DNA of 64,000 bases from Anseranas semipalmata. Lineage: Eukaryota > Chordata > Aves > Anseriformes > Anseranatidae. The notes below the pieces were generated by a model. The model worked only from the letters and a program-made list of their open reading frames with translations. It was not told the origin of the DNA and made no database searches. Every line of letters starts with the position of its first letter. Within the stretch, counting starts at the first letter, position 1. Of the stretch, positions 24,880 to 37,900 are shown in pieces. The translations under genes were made by a program, and so were the position numbers. The stretch is from positions 184,491-248,490 of the forward strand of contig VXAA01005178.1 in the NCBI GenBank assembly GCA_013399115.1. Direction: 5' to 3'.

Positions 24880-26640
24880 AAGAGCCCTGCGCCCGAGGGC
24901 TCTGCGTGCTGCCGGGGGTCCCTCGCCCTCCCACGGCAGCTCGGGCCGGGCTGGCGCTGCCCCGGGGGGGCCTCGCACCGCCGGGTCCCCCCCCCCCCCA
25001 CCCCCCGCCGCCCCCCNNNNNNNNNNNNNNNNNNNNNNNNNNNNNNNNNNNNNNNNNNNNNNNNNNNNNNNNNNNNNNNNNNNNNNNNNNNNNNNNNNNN
25101 NNNNNNNNNNNNNNNNNNNNNNNNNNNNNNNNNNNNNNNNNNNNNNNNNNNNNNNNNNNNNNNNNNNNNNNNNNNNNNNNNNNNNNNNNNNNNNNNNNNN
25201 NNNNNNNNNNNNNNNNNNNNNNNNNNNNNNNNNNNNNNNNNNNNNNNNNNNNNNNNNNNNNNNNNNNNNNNNNNNNNNNNNNNNNNNNNNNNNNNNNNNN
25301 NNNNNNNNNNNNNNNNNNNNNNNNNNNNNNNNNNNNNNNNNNNNNNNNNNNNNNNNNNNNNNNNNNNNNNNNNNNNNNNNNNNNNNNNNNNNNNNNNNNN
25401 NNNNNNNNNNNNNNNNNNNNNNNNNNNNNNNNNNNNNNNNNNNNNNNNNNNNNNNNNNNNNNNNNNNNNNNNNNNNNNNNNNNNNNNNNNNNNNNNNNNN
25501 NNNNNNNNNNNNNNNNNNNNNNNNNNNNNNNNNNNNNNNNNNNNNNNNNNNNNNNNNNNNNNNNNNNNNNNNNNNNNNNNNNNNNNNNNNNNNNNNNNNN
25601 NNNNNNNNNNNNNNNNNNNNNNNNNNNNNNNNNNNNNNNNNNNNNNNNNNNNNNNNNNNNNNNNNNNNNNNNNNNNNNNNNNNNNNNNNNNNNNNNNNNN
25701 NNNNNNNNNNNNNNNNNNNNNNNNNNNNNNNNNNNNNNNNNNNNNNNNNNNNNNNNNNNNNNNNNNNNNNNNNNNNNNNNNNNNNNNNNNNNNNNNNNNN
25801 NNNNNNNNNNNNNNNNNNNNNNNNNNNNNNNNNNNNNNNNNNNNNNNNNNNNNNNNNNNNNNNNNNNNNNNNNNNNNNNNNNNNNNNNNNNNNNNNNNNN
25901 NNNNNNNNNNNNNNNNNNNNNNNNNNNNNNNNNNNNNNNNNNNNNNNNNNNNNNNNNNNNNNNNNNNNNNNNNNNCCCCCGAGTCGTCCCCTCAGGGTGA
26001 GGGGAGCCGCGTCGCCCCCCCCGCTTCGCCCCCCGTCGTTTAACGCGGTTCAGTCGCGATGGTTTCCGGCTTCCTGCTTCGAGGGGAGCAGCCTCAGCCC
26101 CTGCCGAGGGCGGGCGGGCCGTCACCCTCAGCCCCCTCAGCCCCATGGTGGGCGCTGCTCCCCTCACGGACACCGAGAGCGCCAAGCGGGGCTGCCTCCT
26201 GCACCTGCTCCTCCCGTGCCGTCCCGTTTGGGTCAGGAAAAGGGAGAGGTGGCCGTGTCGCAGCCCCCCGTGGTGTGGTGGGGAGGGGGCGCCCGTCAGC
26301 CCCCTCCCCTGGGCTCCACTGATGGCCGGTGGGAGCTGACCCCGGCCCAGCAGCTAGCGCAAGGGCCCGTCGTCGCCTGGCTTGGCCAAAAGCGTGGCCC
26401 CGAGGCCGTACCCCAGCGCTGCCGAAGGAAACCCCCTTCCTGCTTCCTTGCTGCTTTGCAAAACACAAAAATGGGGGGGCTGCGTCAGTCCCCTTGCCTG
26501 TGCCGTGCAAGAGCAACGGGGAGCAAGCCCTGCCATCAGCGGGGCACGGGCATGGGGCCTGCTCGGAGAAGAGCGGAGGTGCCCACCTCAGGGCTGCTCA
26601 GTGTCTTTGAAAGCCCGGTGTCGGCCTAGAGCAAAAAGAC
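24880..26640 (-). promoter_or_regulatory. CBFB: CpG-rich promoter block of CBFB, interrupted by a gap
   Basis: GC content and CpG density rise sharply at about 24880 and fall back to AT-rich DNA after about 26640. The block sits at the 5' end of CBFB, as expected for the CpG-island promoter of a broadly expressed gene. The core is lost in the N run. On the right flank, 26063-26076 reads TTTCCGGCTTCCTG, which on the gene strand gives two adjacent ETS-type cores (CAGGAAG and CCGGAAA). A TGTGGT RUNX-type hexamer lies at 26274-26279. No TATA box can be assigned. The transcription start is not visible and may be in the gap or just right of it. Long open frames crossing this block are products of low stop density and N translation. 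Confidence 0.7.
25017..25975. other. Assembly gap, 959 Ns
   Basis: Run of Ns flanked on the left by a C homopolymer-rich stretch (24987-25016) and on the right by CCCCCGAGTCG. Such GC-extreme promoter DNA is often lost in assembly. It probably contains the CBFB start codon, residues 1-55 and part of the 5' untranslated region. Confidence 0.98.
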
Positions 26641-27791
26641 CAGCAATTCCCTTCACATACATGCCAAAAACAGAGCACCAAGACTGCAACTTAACCCCTC
26701 TTCCTCCCAAACGGGCGTTCTGCGGGACCTAGTTCAATCAGGGAGCATGGCAGGACATATATCACCTGTCCCTAAACCCTCTTATTCCACCCATACCCTG
26801 ATTATTATTTTTTCCTACAACCCTCCCCTGCTCTTTAGCAGCTCTGGAGTGTCGTAAGGGTAGGTGCACATGCCAAAAAACAATTGGATAGTACGGTACC
26901 TATTGCCAGCATAAAAATATTAGAGCGTATTAGATCTTTTGATAAAGAAATGAGGTTTTCTAATCTCTCAGCATTACAATCTTAACTTTACACGTATTCA
27001 TGCAAATTGAAAGAGGGCAATGCTAAGGTTAGCCAGAAGGCATGATTTGAATCAAGTACGAGCAAATTAATAAAAAATGAGGGAAGTGTCTGCATTCCTT
27101 AACTATTTGTATACAGACTTCTTAAAAAACTGCTGAAATTTTTTCCTAAATGTAGAAAATATTCTGCAGGAAGTTTAATACATTCGTGATCAGTGGGACC
27201 TGCAGATTTGGGCAATAATTCCAGAGGTGTTTAAGCTGTATCTTCCCGTTTTCACTATGTTACCATAATGCAGATATATATGTAAATTCAGAAGTTAAAA
27301 GCGCTAAAAGAACTGTTTAAAAACATTTCTTCAATAATAACCAATCCGAGAAGAAGCTGCATTGAGGCTGAAAACATAGAAATGTTATATATTATCTTGA
27401 TTAATTTAGATTGATACCAACCCTTAAGCAAAATTCTCATGAATGTCAGGCATATTTAGAGGTCCCCAAAAATGAATTTTTTTTTTTAAAAATCCATATC
27501 ACTATTCATCTTACAGCAAGATCAATACCAAGTGCGTAGACCTGCAGGAGAGCCGCCAAGTTCATAAGGCAGAAATCTGCTTTCTTAACCTCCGGTAATC
27601 TTTCATTACCTGCTAGTACATCACCCTGCTCCTGCCCCCCCAAAACCAACTGAATTTGCTTTTTTCCAAACAACATTTAAAAAAAAAAAAAGAACAAAAA
27701 AAATAAAATAAAATTACCAAGGTCAAAAGCAAGATGAGTGGTTGTAAAGCCCTAAAATAAGAAACAGGAGTCATAATCACCTAGCAAGTTC

Positions 27792-27816
27792 TTTTTTTTT
27801 TTTTTTTTTTTTTTTT
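27792..27816 (+). repeat. Poly-T, 25 bp
   Basis: Uninterrupted T run in intergenic DNA upstream of CBFB. An A-rich tract lies just to its left at 27679-27712. Confidence 0.95.
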
Positions 27817-30305
27817 GTCCTTGGCCTGTATTTTTCAAGACTTTGTTTGGAAACAACATTGAATTTGACTGCTTTCCTCCCCACAGCCCTTTGCTTAGCA
27901 TTTGTCATCCTGGACTTTTCATCTCTCCAAAGTTTTTGTTTTAAATAAAGTGAGTCAATATTATTGGAAAGTCTGTAACAGATCAGTCACTGCCTCTGTC
28001 TGTTGCCTCCCTTGGTCTGATGCAGAAACAGAATAGCAGGAAGGGGTGAGATGGAAAACAGCCACGCAGTATCATATTATTCTTCTGAATTTCTCCAGTT
28101 TCTCTAGGCTCTGCTGACTTTAAAAAAAAAATGAACTTCTGCTCTGAGGAATACCTCCTTGGTGAAGGGATCTGATTCCTTTATGTAATAACAGATATAA
28201 CTAGAAAAAAAACCTGACAATTTAGGCCTGTTTTTTCATCACAGGAAGCTCACAAAATTGGACCAGCTGTTCCCCTCAGTACCCCATGCAGCCCCAAGCA
28301 CTTACTAAGGCAATTCAGGTCTTAAAGATAGAGAAGTTTCTACTTTTTTTATTCCCAGCCAGATAGAGGAGAGGCCCACAAATTAATGCCCTTGCTGCAC
28401 GAAAGGCTACAGCATAATTTCAATAGTTATTTACCCCGTTTGGCCACAGTTGCTGGCCTCTGGCCAGACAGCCAACTTACATGTAGATCAGAACCAGCTT
28501 CGCAGGTGGTAGCTGGGGGACATGGGAGGGAAAGCTGAGGTTATCGCGTTGGAGATGGGATACAAACTCGTGGGGATTCTGCAGCTCACCGCACAGTTTT
28601 TTGCTTTTACTTTCTAGTGCTATATCATCAACGCTCCAAAATGAGCTAGAATCTTCTTCCTTGTGCATTACGAAATGCAAGTGCTTCCTAAAGGTGCCTC
28701 AGTGATACTGCTGCAAACCCTTTCAGTGCGGCTCAGGCTGCTCAGGTGTTAGTAGACATACCTTGGTCTGCAGATCCTTGTGCTGTTGATTCACAAGATG
28801 AGAACTTAGCCTGTTCATCGGGCCTCTGGGTGAGTCACCTTCAGAAAATAGAAATGGTCAGACTTGTAGGCATGCTACTTTCAGAGCATTTCTCAGAAGA
28901 GACCCCTTTTCAAAACAAGATCTAATGTGTTTACAGTGCATGGATAATTGAGGAAGAATACCACGTAAAGATTTACAGAGTGGAGGTTTTTGAGAAAAGG
29001 AATTTTCTTCAAGTGGCAAGTCTTGTATGTACTGTTCTTACTACAACCCTTCTCCACCATGTCTTTAAAATTTCTGGTTTCCCTTGGGTAGCAGTATTTG
29101 ATGAACAACTGCACGGTACTGATGTTATATTATTCTATAGACTTTGCGTATGTGAGACACTAATAAGCAAGACTCCTGTGTATCCATTGATCTATGGCAG
29201 CTGCAGCATAATCAAACACCAGTGTTATGTATATACAAGCTACTCTATGATTATATATCCATTAATAAACTGTTTGCAAGATATAATTATGCACATTAAG
29301 CGTGAAATGCAATCCCCTTACGCAAGGTCTATGCTTATGAGTTCCACAAAATCCAGGGGGAGAGGGAGAAATAGAGCAGATGAACTGATATCTTTCTTCG
29401 CCCCAGACTGATTTTTATTTCCCTGCAACTACAACTGATGCTCCCAACTGGAATATCCTGAAGACTGAAGTCTTCCCACCAGTGACCTGGGATATTGCTG
29501 ATCAGTTCATGGACCCACAGTCACAAGCAGAATCCGTCCTGAAATGTTCTAATTCACCTACAGAGCAGCCTTTCATGCCTAGCCTGCATAAATCAGCATA
29601 TGGGTCTATCTTATCTCGTGACTCCCAAGCTCACCCTAATTAAGCATGTGGGCAGTGTAGAGGGCCACAAGCTATCAAAGTCAATTTGTGTCTGTGGAAG
29701 CACAGTATACAGAGATGGATGTAGGTATCCTAAATGCGACAATATGCAGCTTTTCAGAACTTGGCTAATTCCAAAGTTAATACCTAAACAACTTACATAG
29801 CGCACAAAGAAAGATAAGAGCCATACCACAACAGCTAAACAAAATCTAATGTTGCATTCTGAGTGGGAAGCTGCCTACCAGTTAAAAAATGCTAAGCATG
29901 GCAGGTATGAGCGAGGAAGCAGCACCTGATCTCTCTTTTCTCTAAAGCAGGCTACAAGAGAAATGCATCTGTCCAATCCAGATACCAAAGCTGGAACCCT
30001 TTTCCTAAAAGAAGATGCCTGCAGGTGCTGCTTGAAGGAACTGAATGGGCCTCTCCCTCATGGGAGCGTGACTCCTGCCTGCCCTCGTTGTCCACAAGCA
30101 TTTGGAGCACTTGGCAAGGATGTGGGAGACCCTTCCCTCTCTGAAGCACCCTCGCCACCACGACCCCAGCACAGGAGCAGCTGTGCTCACACCTCTGCTT
30201 CGACCTGGGACACCACCACGCTGCAGACCTAAGGCTTCCTAGGCAAGCCTGAATGGAAAGCCAGTAGAAACAACCATCCTTTCCCAGTGATCTGGATGCT
30301 ATCAA

Positions 30306-30323
30306 GGGCCAGATCCTGCACCC
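30306..30323 (+). repeat. Possible remnant of the same old repeat class
   Basis: GGGCCAGATCCTGCACCC resembles the end of an old amniote short repeat that I recall from turtle and crocodile genomes. Only this short stretch is recognisable. Confidence 0.25.
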
Positions 30324-33300
30324 TGGCCTATTTCTGCTTTTGAGCACTGACAGTTTAATGGTGTGCTTCACAAGAAATAGCCTTTGATATATGTGTCATA
30401 CCTACCATGGAATGCACTGCCTGTACAGCCTGTGACATCCACCTGAAAACACTCTTTGACATTTGCGTGCCAACAGCTAATCACGAAAAGATCGGGGACG
30501 TGTGTGACTGCAGTACAGTGTCATACCAGGTACGTGAGTCTGATGCAGCAAAGGCAGCCTCTGATTATCGAGCTTGGCACTGTCTTAGGAAAACACAGCG
30601 TCATAATGAATTGAAAATCTGTTTAAATTCCTTCAATTAACCAGGGGAATACAAACGTTTTTCTAGAAACCAACATGAAATGAAACTTGAGAACACCAGA
30701 ACCAATTAGTCTTCCAATGAGGCAATGGGGGCTGAACTACACAATTAGTTAGAGAACTAAAACTGATTATCCCAGAAGGCTACTTGACTTTTGCACTGGT
30801 TATTAGGAATAGTGATGATGAGTGAAGTAGGTATACTTTTCTCGGATTCTGTGCAATCTATGTATGTTTTGGCAGTGGAACTACACAGTTTTCATATTAA
30901 AAACCTTTTTCCATTTTACCGATTGCATCACAAAGTGCAAAGAAGCATTATGTGAAGTCGGCGTCTCCGTGGTCTGGTGAGCAGACGGCAGGACTGAGTG
31001 CCTCGTCCTGCTTTCCTATGGCCTGCTAAGCGACTTTGGGCACCTCTCTTCACCTCTTGTTCCTCAATTCCGCCACCTATCAAATGACTCGACGTCCCCA
31101 GATGGAGATATCGAAATCTGTATGTAAATAGCCAGACACTGTCATTATCTGTGATGTTGAGCAATGAGGAGAAAGTTTAACTGAGCACAAGGCATGACTC
31201 ACCCAAGCTCACATACATAAAAGGAAGTGTTTAAAAACTGCCTTCGTGAAATTAGCTCTGAAGATGCTGCTATCGCCACACACGCCATACTTATGGCACT
31301 CTCGCCTGTTGTTCAGGCACAGCTTTTCCCGTGTATTATCTACTGTGCTGCTATCCGCGACAGTGTCTCATTACATTGGATTTCTTAATCCAATTAAGAA
31401 GTCAAAATTTCAGCAACAGCATATGCGTGGTGTTGGGGGTGGCACGCTATGGTAGAGAGCCTTTCAGGCATTTTAAAGAACATTAAGCACGAGACATAAA
31501 AGTGTTGGACAAGATCTATATCGTGCTGCTGTTCTTGAAGTCTCTGCAGATATTTAGATCTCAAGGGCTTCCAGAAAGCAACACGAGAATGGACGATGCA
31601 GACGGTTTCAGTTCCTCAGGGCTGGCACGACCTAACTGCAGTAGTCTGGCAGCATGGAGTGGATGTGAAGTTGCACACACAGGACATCTGAGGTTTTCTT
31701 CCACATGAAGGAATCAGTGACATTACGTGGTCACAAGCAGCGAGCCTAAGGAACAGTCAAAACATGCATGTGCTCTAGAAGCCTCCACCAGCCAAATCTC
31801 TGATAAGCTAAAGCTAAATCCATCTTTCTGGATTAATTACATTTGCTCATCGTCTCTATCTTCAGGGTTTGTTGTTGTTTTTCTGTTAGCGTGCACAGCA
31901 CTGTTAAAAAATGCTTGACGCTAAGCTTGTGGCTGACAAAAGAACAGCTTGCGTGCAGGACAGCATGAGTACCTGGTCCTGCAGCCATCCCTTCCTGCTC
32001 CTGCACGAGCAGCACAGGGCTTGTGCAGATTCAGGGCACGGAAACAAACAGTTGTAGGGATAGCTATTTGGGGGCTGAATTGGAGATGGTGGGGGAGAAA
32101 GCTAGATAGGGACTTGCTCAAAGCCCCATTCTTGCTTCTCGTGTGAATGTTTATCACTGAGTGATAATTGGCAATACATTTGATTTATACTCAGTACAGC
32201 TGTTAGATGTGATTCAGTCTTGGTACAGATTTCAAACAAGGGTATTCTTGTAAGCTTTGAGCTAAACTTCTCTCCTCTCGCAGATCCAGTGGTGGAAAGA
32301 CATTGCATTCATCAAACTTTTTTTCTTTTTTTTACCTTCTCTATAGTCAAAGCAGAAATGAACTCCCAACTCTAATCAAGAATTTAAGACCTTGCCCTAC
32401 TGAAATACAAATACCGATAAACTTCATGGTAAGGGAGATTTGCCACAGATGAATCTTAGCTGAAAATGTTTCGTTGGTGAGAAACAAAGAAGTTTGTGGA
32501 TAAAACCCTCCCCTTCCAAAGTTCCACATTTGTTTGGAAGAGTTTGACACACTCCAGAGGATTTATTGGCACAATTTACATTAATCTTAGTAAGAATTTT
32601 GTTTAAATCCCCTATTCTGTTTTTAGGAAGTTACCATGAAGATAGCTGAAGTTAAAGTTTTCTACTGCCATTCAGTCCTCTTGGTCACTCACACTTTATC
32701 TGCCTTTACAACACGTGCCCAGCCTTAAATTTGCCTCATAAAAAACAGCAAGACACCAGCCTTCAAGCCACCAGGTTATTACAAAAATCTTTTTCTGAAA
32801 GAATGAATTCCATTTTCAAGGGGAAAGTTGCATTTCAGAACCGAGCAGAGTTCTGCTGCCTTATTACACACTAATCACTGCACAAAAACGTCCCTTTCCA
32901 TAGACCTAACAACACCAGGCAGCCACATCGTATCGTGACAAATGGATCGTGGGCTGTTTCCTTATGCTTTCGGAGAAACCAGTGCTTCACAGAGACTGGG
33001 AGACGAAGTCACACAGTGTATTGTCTAATCAGACTTTCCAGGGCAGGAAGAGCTGCCACCATTTACAGATGGATCCCAGAGAGGTGAATTCTCTTGCTGA
33101 GGCTGACACTGAAAATTAGCAATATTTAAATTTGTGTCTCAGACCAAGTCCGCAAGGAAATTTTCCTCTTTATCAGCACATTCCATCGTGGGCAGGTTTG
33201 GAGCACTCTGGCGCAGGGGGATGCAGACCGCTGCTTTCATTACGGAGTCTGCAAAGAAAGTTAAAAAAAAAAAAAAATTAAAATACCTGGCTGCTGCTTT

Positions 33301-34903
33301 GGGGCTCTACCTAACCCCGGCGGCTTCATGCCAGCTCAGAGAAAGCAAAGCAAAGCCCATTTCTTGGGTGTGTACTGCTGAGGGAGCTGCCTTTTTGCCT
33401 TCTTTTAATACAGTGCTGTTATTGTTTTTGTTCACATTGATCTTATCCTTTGAGAATTTGGAAGGGATTTCAAAGAAGCAGGGTGTTGATAGTAACTTTG
33501 TTTTCATGCTTCTCCTCTGTTGCTCCAGCTATTTGTTTTTACTGCCTAGAAATGAGGATGGCCCCAGTCCCCCAGCTTGATCCCAACAGGCGCGCCCTGG
33601 GCCGGAACGAAGCCTCGCAGATTTCCCTTCGGCTTCGTAAGAGCACAAGAATTTCCCCATGCAGATTTGATTGCACGTTCCAGGTTGAAGGGTGTATTTA
33701 CAGTTACCCCTCTGCCTTCTTTATGGCCCAAGACAGATTCCTCGGCACGCTCTACCATAGGATTTTCCTATTAGATGTGGATTTTTCCCTTCGAGTCTTT
33801 AGCACTGTAATTTCTCCGCCGCGTATTTGCGCTCTGCTCCCCCTGCCCGGGAAGGAGACCAGCAAGATGTCTATGAGCCAACGCTACGGCGGCAGCAAAG
33901 GAAACGAGGCACGAGAGCAGCAAGAGGTCGTTCTTCACCTCTCAGTCACCTTTGTGGTCTCCGTTAGCAGCTGCAGCGTTTGTAGACGTCCAGTAAAGCT
34001 CGAGACTGACCCACAGCACAGGGAGAAGCAAAGGTCACTTCCACAGTTTCACTAGAAAGAAATTCCAGTGGCTGCTCAAACCCCGTCATCCAGACATGAC
34101 GAATGTGTATCGAAGGCAGATCTGGTTTCATCGGACATACTGGATTGAGAGCAGTCTTAACCGTTGGGGGAGGAAAAAAAACTTGAAAGCTGAAGGAGGA
34201 AAAATACAGCTCAAATACAAAGTCGGGTCCTGCCGCAGGAGTGTTAACAAATGACAATGTTATTCTACACAAAGACAAGCTGCTCTGGGGAGCGTGAAAA
34301 CAAAGGCAGGCTGGTTTCCTTAGGATTTGCACCTCCATTCTCCCCTTTCACCCACACCACCTAAGTTTAAGCCTTTCACAGGAATTTCTCTGAAACCCTC
34401 TTTCCCTCCCACTCTCGAATTTGCTTGAATTTGACCTGCGGACTCAGCGATTTGTGGTGTAGGAGGATGGAAAGGGGAAAAAAAAGCACCCGGGCATAGT
34501 GATCTCCCACACCTTGCTTTGCTATGAACCCAGCATCAAACTGAGCTGTGGCAGGGTGAGACTTTTAGGACAGAAAGTACTTTCGGGACAGGGAGACCGA
34601 CTCCTGGAACCTCTCATGGGAAGCATCTCGGTATGAACTTGACAGTCGCCAACCCCTGTCCGCCACAGAGAGCGGTCACTGTGGGGTTGGAGGCACCTGG
34701 CCGGCCGATCTCCAAGTCACAGCCACGCTCCCACTTTTCAGATCCCTCTTCCAGAGCTCTCAAGGCTTCCCGAAATAGACCCATCACCGAGGCTCTCCCA
34801 TTCAGCCATCACAAGGCGGTATCGTTTCCTAACCTCGTTCGCAGAAACAGCTGAGATTTTTGGCTGCATTTTAAAACAAAAAGGCAAAGAGGAGGGAAAA
34901 AAA

Positions 34904-34920
34904 AAGAAGAAGAAGAAGAA
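34904..34920 (+). repeat. (GAA)n microsatellite
   Basis: About five GAA units at the end of a purine-only stretch that begins near 34886 and continues into GGGGG. Confidence 0.85.
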
Positions 34921-37900
34921 GGGGGTGGAAAACAGCTTGAGGGAAATGCCTGGCGTGGAAAAGCTTTAGCCTAAATAGCTTTGGCAAAGCTGTAAGCAGT
35001 CAGACTGCTTCTTACAATGAAAACCACCCGGCACTCTTGATCGGTGCATACCCACTCATAAAAACGCAGACACCACTTGTCCCTACAAAAACCCGTGCTC
35101 TGCAGCAGATAAGGGTGAGCTGTAATGAACGGGTTCGAGTCACAGCAGCGAGATCGAGATTAGGTAAGAGGGGAACATTTAACTGTAAAGATACTTGAGG
35201 CCTGGGATGGATTCCCTGGGAGAAATCAGTTCCCATAGCGGGAGGCTGTTAGAAGCAGATGGAGCGCAACCATCCCTGCCGTGGCAAGGAGCAGCTAAAA
35301 AGTGAACCAGGTGACACATCCAGGCTCCCCGCAGTTTCTCTGCACACAATCATCTATGCACGCTAGCAATGAACAATAATGCTTTTCCTTTTGTAGAAGG
35401 ACTTTATGACTGTTGAAGTGATCTATTGCTCACACCCCTGTTTTAACCGCAGTGATATTTCTACCCCCATCTAAAAGACGCGATGAAGTGGAAGCGCACG
35501 GAGGCCGCGTGACTTGTCCACGCTCATCAAAAAAATAGCTCGGGTAGGGCTGACGACACCAGTATTTAGAGTTCTGCATTCATCACTTCTCAACCCAAAT
35601 CATTCTTCTCCTTGGGAATTTCAGAAAAGTTCACACACACATTTTCACAGTCACTGATTGATGGAGTTCCTTTTTTTTTGGCTGCTGCTTCTGCTCTAGG
35701 GTTTATCTAAGCCCAGTGCCCTAGGATCTCCTTACAGCTACCTCATCCTCTCTTTCTTCTTTTCTCCAGCCAGGGGATTTCCACTCTGTTGTCAGATCCA
35801 AGGTTACAGACATCCCTTTTATCTAGCAGTCTGCTGTACTCCATCTTTTGGAGGAAAAATACGGTCAGAGTTTTTCCTCCCCGTTTCCATCATTTACTTT
35901 TCAACTCCATCCCTCCACTTCCAACCTGGCAGGTCTTCACTGGATGTCTAACAAATTCATAAAACAGGAATTCCTGTTTACTTGCTGTTGCTGTTCCTTC
36001 TCTCTAAAAGTCACATTTTAATTGCAGAAAGTCAAAGAGAAATCCTTTGGGAAATGGAGGAAGCCACTTGAATGTCAGAAGATTGAACAGAGAACGTCCT
36101 ACTGCTGCCCAGCCAAGGATGCCTGGTGGGCAGCTTGCGGCCCTGGGAACGGCTTGGTTCCTCACCACTTCTCTTTTGCTCTTAACAACAACTTCCTTGA
36201 TGTTATCGTGTACCAACAAATCTACGAATGTCAGTTTTAAGCTTGACAGATCTTTTGAGATCCAGAGGTGCTTTGTTTCTCCCACCCTGCTGCCTTTTAG
36301 GCTTGGTTTTCACACCCTTCCTATTTTTGGTAATTTTCTCAGTGGCACCAAATTGTTCACCTGTTTTTCTTTCGTTTGCCTCTAGATGGGAAACAGCTAC
36401 AATTCATTCAGGCTCCGTTCTCATTCTGCACTCTGCAGACTGATTTCCCACAGCGTTGGATCGCGGCCTCTATCACATCTGCTCTCACTCAGTTTGGCAA
36501 CACGCTCATTTTCCACCGTGGTATCTTAATGGCTCTTTTCTGCTCTCGTAAGGAGTCTGCTGCCATTTCTGAGTTTTGCCCTTTAGTATGTCTTTATCTG
36601 GCAGGAAACTGAAGTAACCTTCATTTCCAGGATGGAAACCAGGTGTGTCTTGCGCACTACTGCTTTAGGGTCAAGAAGGGCTATGCTTGGCCATTCAGTT
36701 TTGCCTTCTGCCTACAGAGAAAGCCAAGCAGGGATTCGGGGGATCCACACCTTTGGCTTCACTCTTAACCAGTCTGGATGAGGACAACCCGCAGCAGCAC
36801 TCGGGGATTGCCTTCCTGACAGACCTGCCCCCGGGCAGCACAGTTCTTGGTCACCTCCAAGGTAAAGTTTGCAGAGTCTTATAAAGGGGGAAACAAGCTC
36901 ACCGAACTGTTATTCTGCAGCTCTGTTTCTCTCTGCCAGAAGCCATAGCCTGGGCACCATTCAGCTGGAAGGCAATGGCCAGGGAAATTGTTCTTAGCAG
37001 AAGAGATCAAGTCAAGCACTTCTGACTCTCTGGTAAGAGCTGCCAATAAAGCATCTCAGAGCTTTAAGGTCCTACTCTGCTTCATGGTGTGCCATTACCC
37101 ATTGCATTGTACGTCTTGGCAGCAAAAGGCTCAATTTCAGCAGGTTTTCTCCCCTAGGTATGGCTGGAGATTTTTTTTTCCCCTATAGAAGAAGCCACAG
37201 ATGTCTGAAAACGTCTCCCAGAACCAACTTCCTCCCAAAACAATGAAGCCGGGAGAAGCCCCCACTTTCTGTCCACTGCAAAAATCCCTCAGCATCTTAA
37301 ACTCAATTAGTTACCGTCCCCAAAACGCTCGGCGATTACTTTTGAGTGTGATGAAATGAAAGCTGGTTGAGTCGGCCCGCTCTTCAGGTAACCAGAGCTC
37401 GGTGTCAAAGCCACATGCCACTGTGGTCCCCACCCAGGCGCAGGAGAACAGAAAGTCCCGGCAGTGCCCTCCCGTGGGTCCGTTTCCCAGCATTTATCGC
37501 TAGCAGTGCATTTAGCAGTAATAACGTTGCTGCCAGCGAACGTCTCACAAAGCCCAGGAGCAGCCCGCGGTGGCCGCGCTTGCTGCTTGCTCCTGCGGCC
37601 GCTGCCTGCGCAGCGTTTTGTGCAAAGAGCGTGCAAAGTGCTTTGAAAGTCAGGTCTGCATGGTGTGTTTTTTTTTTTTTTTTCCTGAAGCCGCCCGTAA
37701 TCCACCTTTTTTATGCTTATGTAGGCAAAACGGAGTACGGCGGGTGGCTAGCTGCAGTCCTGAGCACAGAGGCAGGCTGTTCGACGCGCTGCTGCTCTTG
37801 GTGTGAAAACACCAGCCTCCTCCGCTTTGTTGCTCAAACACTGGTATTTAATGACAAACAAGAGCTTTTCTCCAAGGAAAGCAAAGCTACCGCAACGCAA

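Larger units (their letters stand above)
20924..25016 (-). other. CBFB: CBFB intron 2, right part up to the gap
   Basis: AT-rich intron upstream of exon 3, becoming GC-rich after about 24880 as it enters the promoter CpG block. I searched the minus strand for the exon coding residues 27-55 (ending DGRSEI before exon 3) and did not find it, so that exon is probably inside the adjoining gap. Contents are an ATT tract (22260-22297), poly-T runs (23572-23580, 23985-24002) and A-rich runs. There is no other gene. Confidence 0.75.
1..25975 (-). other. CBFB: CBFB transcription unit, partial (5' end in gap, 3' end off window)
   Basis: This is the span of core-binding factor beta visible here, read right to left. 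CBFB heterodimerises with RUNX1/2/3, relieves their autoinhibition and increases their DNA affinity without touching DNA, in the nucleus. Two coding exons are seen, at 20807-20923 and 2543-2659, and they join in frame to give 78 continuous residues. The intron between them is 18,147 bp. Exons for residues 1-55 were not found between 20924 and 25016 and probably lie in the N run at 25017-25975; exons encoding residues after 133 were not found in 1-2542 and must lie beyond the left edge. The right limit given is the end of the gap, because the transcription start cannot be seen. Gene identity is secure; the outer boundary is inferred. Confidence 0.9.

Noticed and set aside
25976..26000. The + strand right after the gap reads PRVVPSG then stop, resembling the CBFB N-terminus MPRVVP.
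   Set aside because: CBFB is on the minus strand, the match is five residues, the following residues do not fit and a stop follows at once. It is chance in GC-rich DNA, although an inverted contig at the gap cannot be formally excluded.
24803..26629. 608-codon + frame and 450-codon - frame across the gap
   Set aside because: Most of each frame is N, and the ends are low-complexity Pro/Gly/Arg from CpG-rich DNA.
28590..28612. Good + strand splice acceptor (pyrimidine tract ending TTTCTAG at 28612)
   Set aside because: The sequence after it has no open frame that I recognise and no paired donor. Isolated acceptor-like tracts are common.
28980..29411. 143-codon + frame in AT-rich DNA
   Set aside because: Unusually long for this composition but without known motifs, promoter or splice context. 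I could not support it as a gene.
33450..34055. 201-codon + frame
   Set aside because: No recognisable domain, no clear acceptor or donor, and an overlapping frame on the other strand. It may be chance.
35129..35142. GGGTTCGAGTCACA, like a tRNA T-loop
   Set aside because: No matching acceptor, D or anticodon stems around it.
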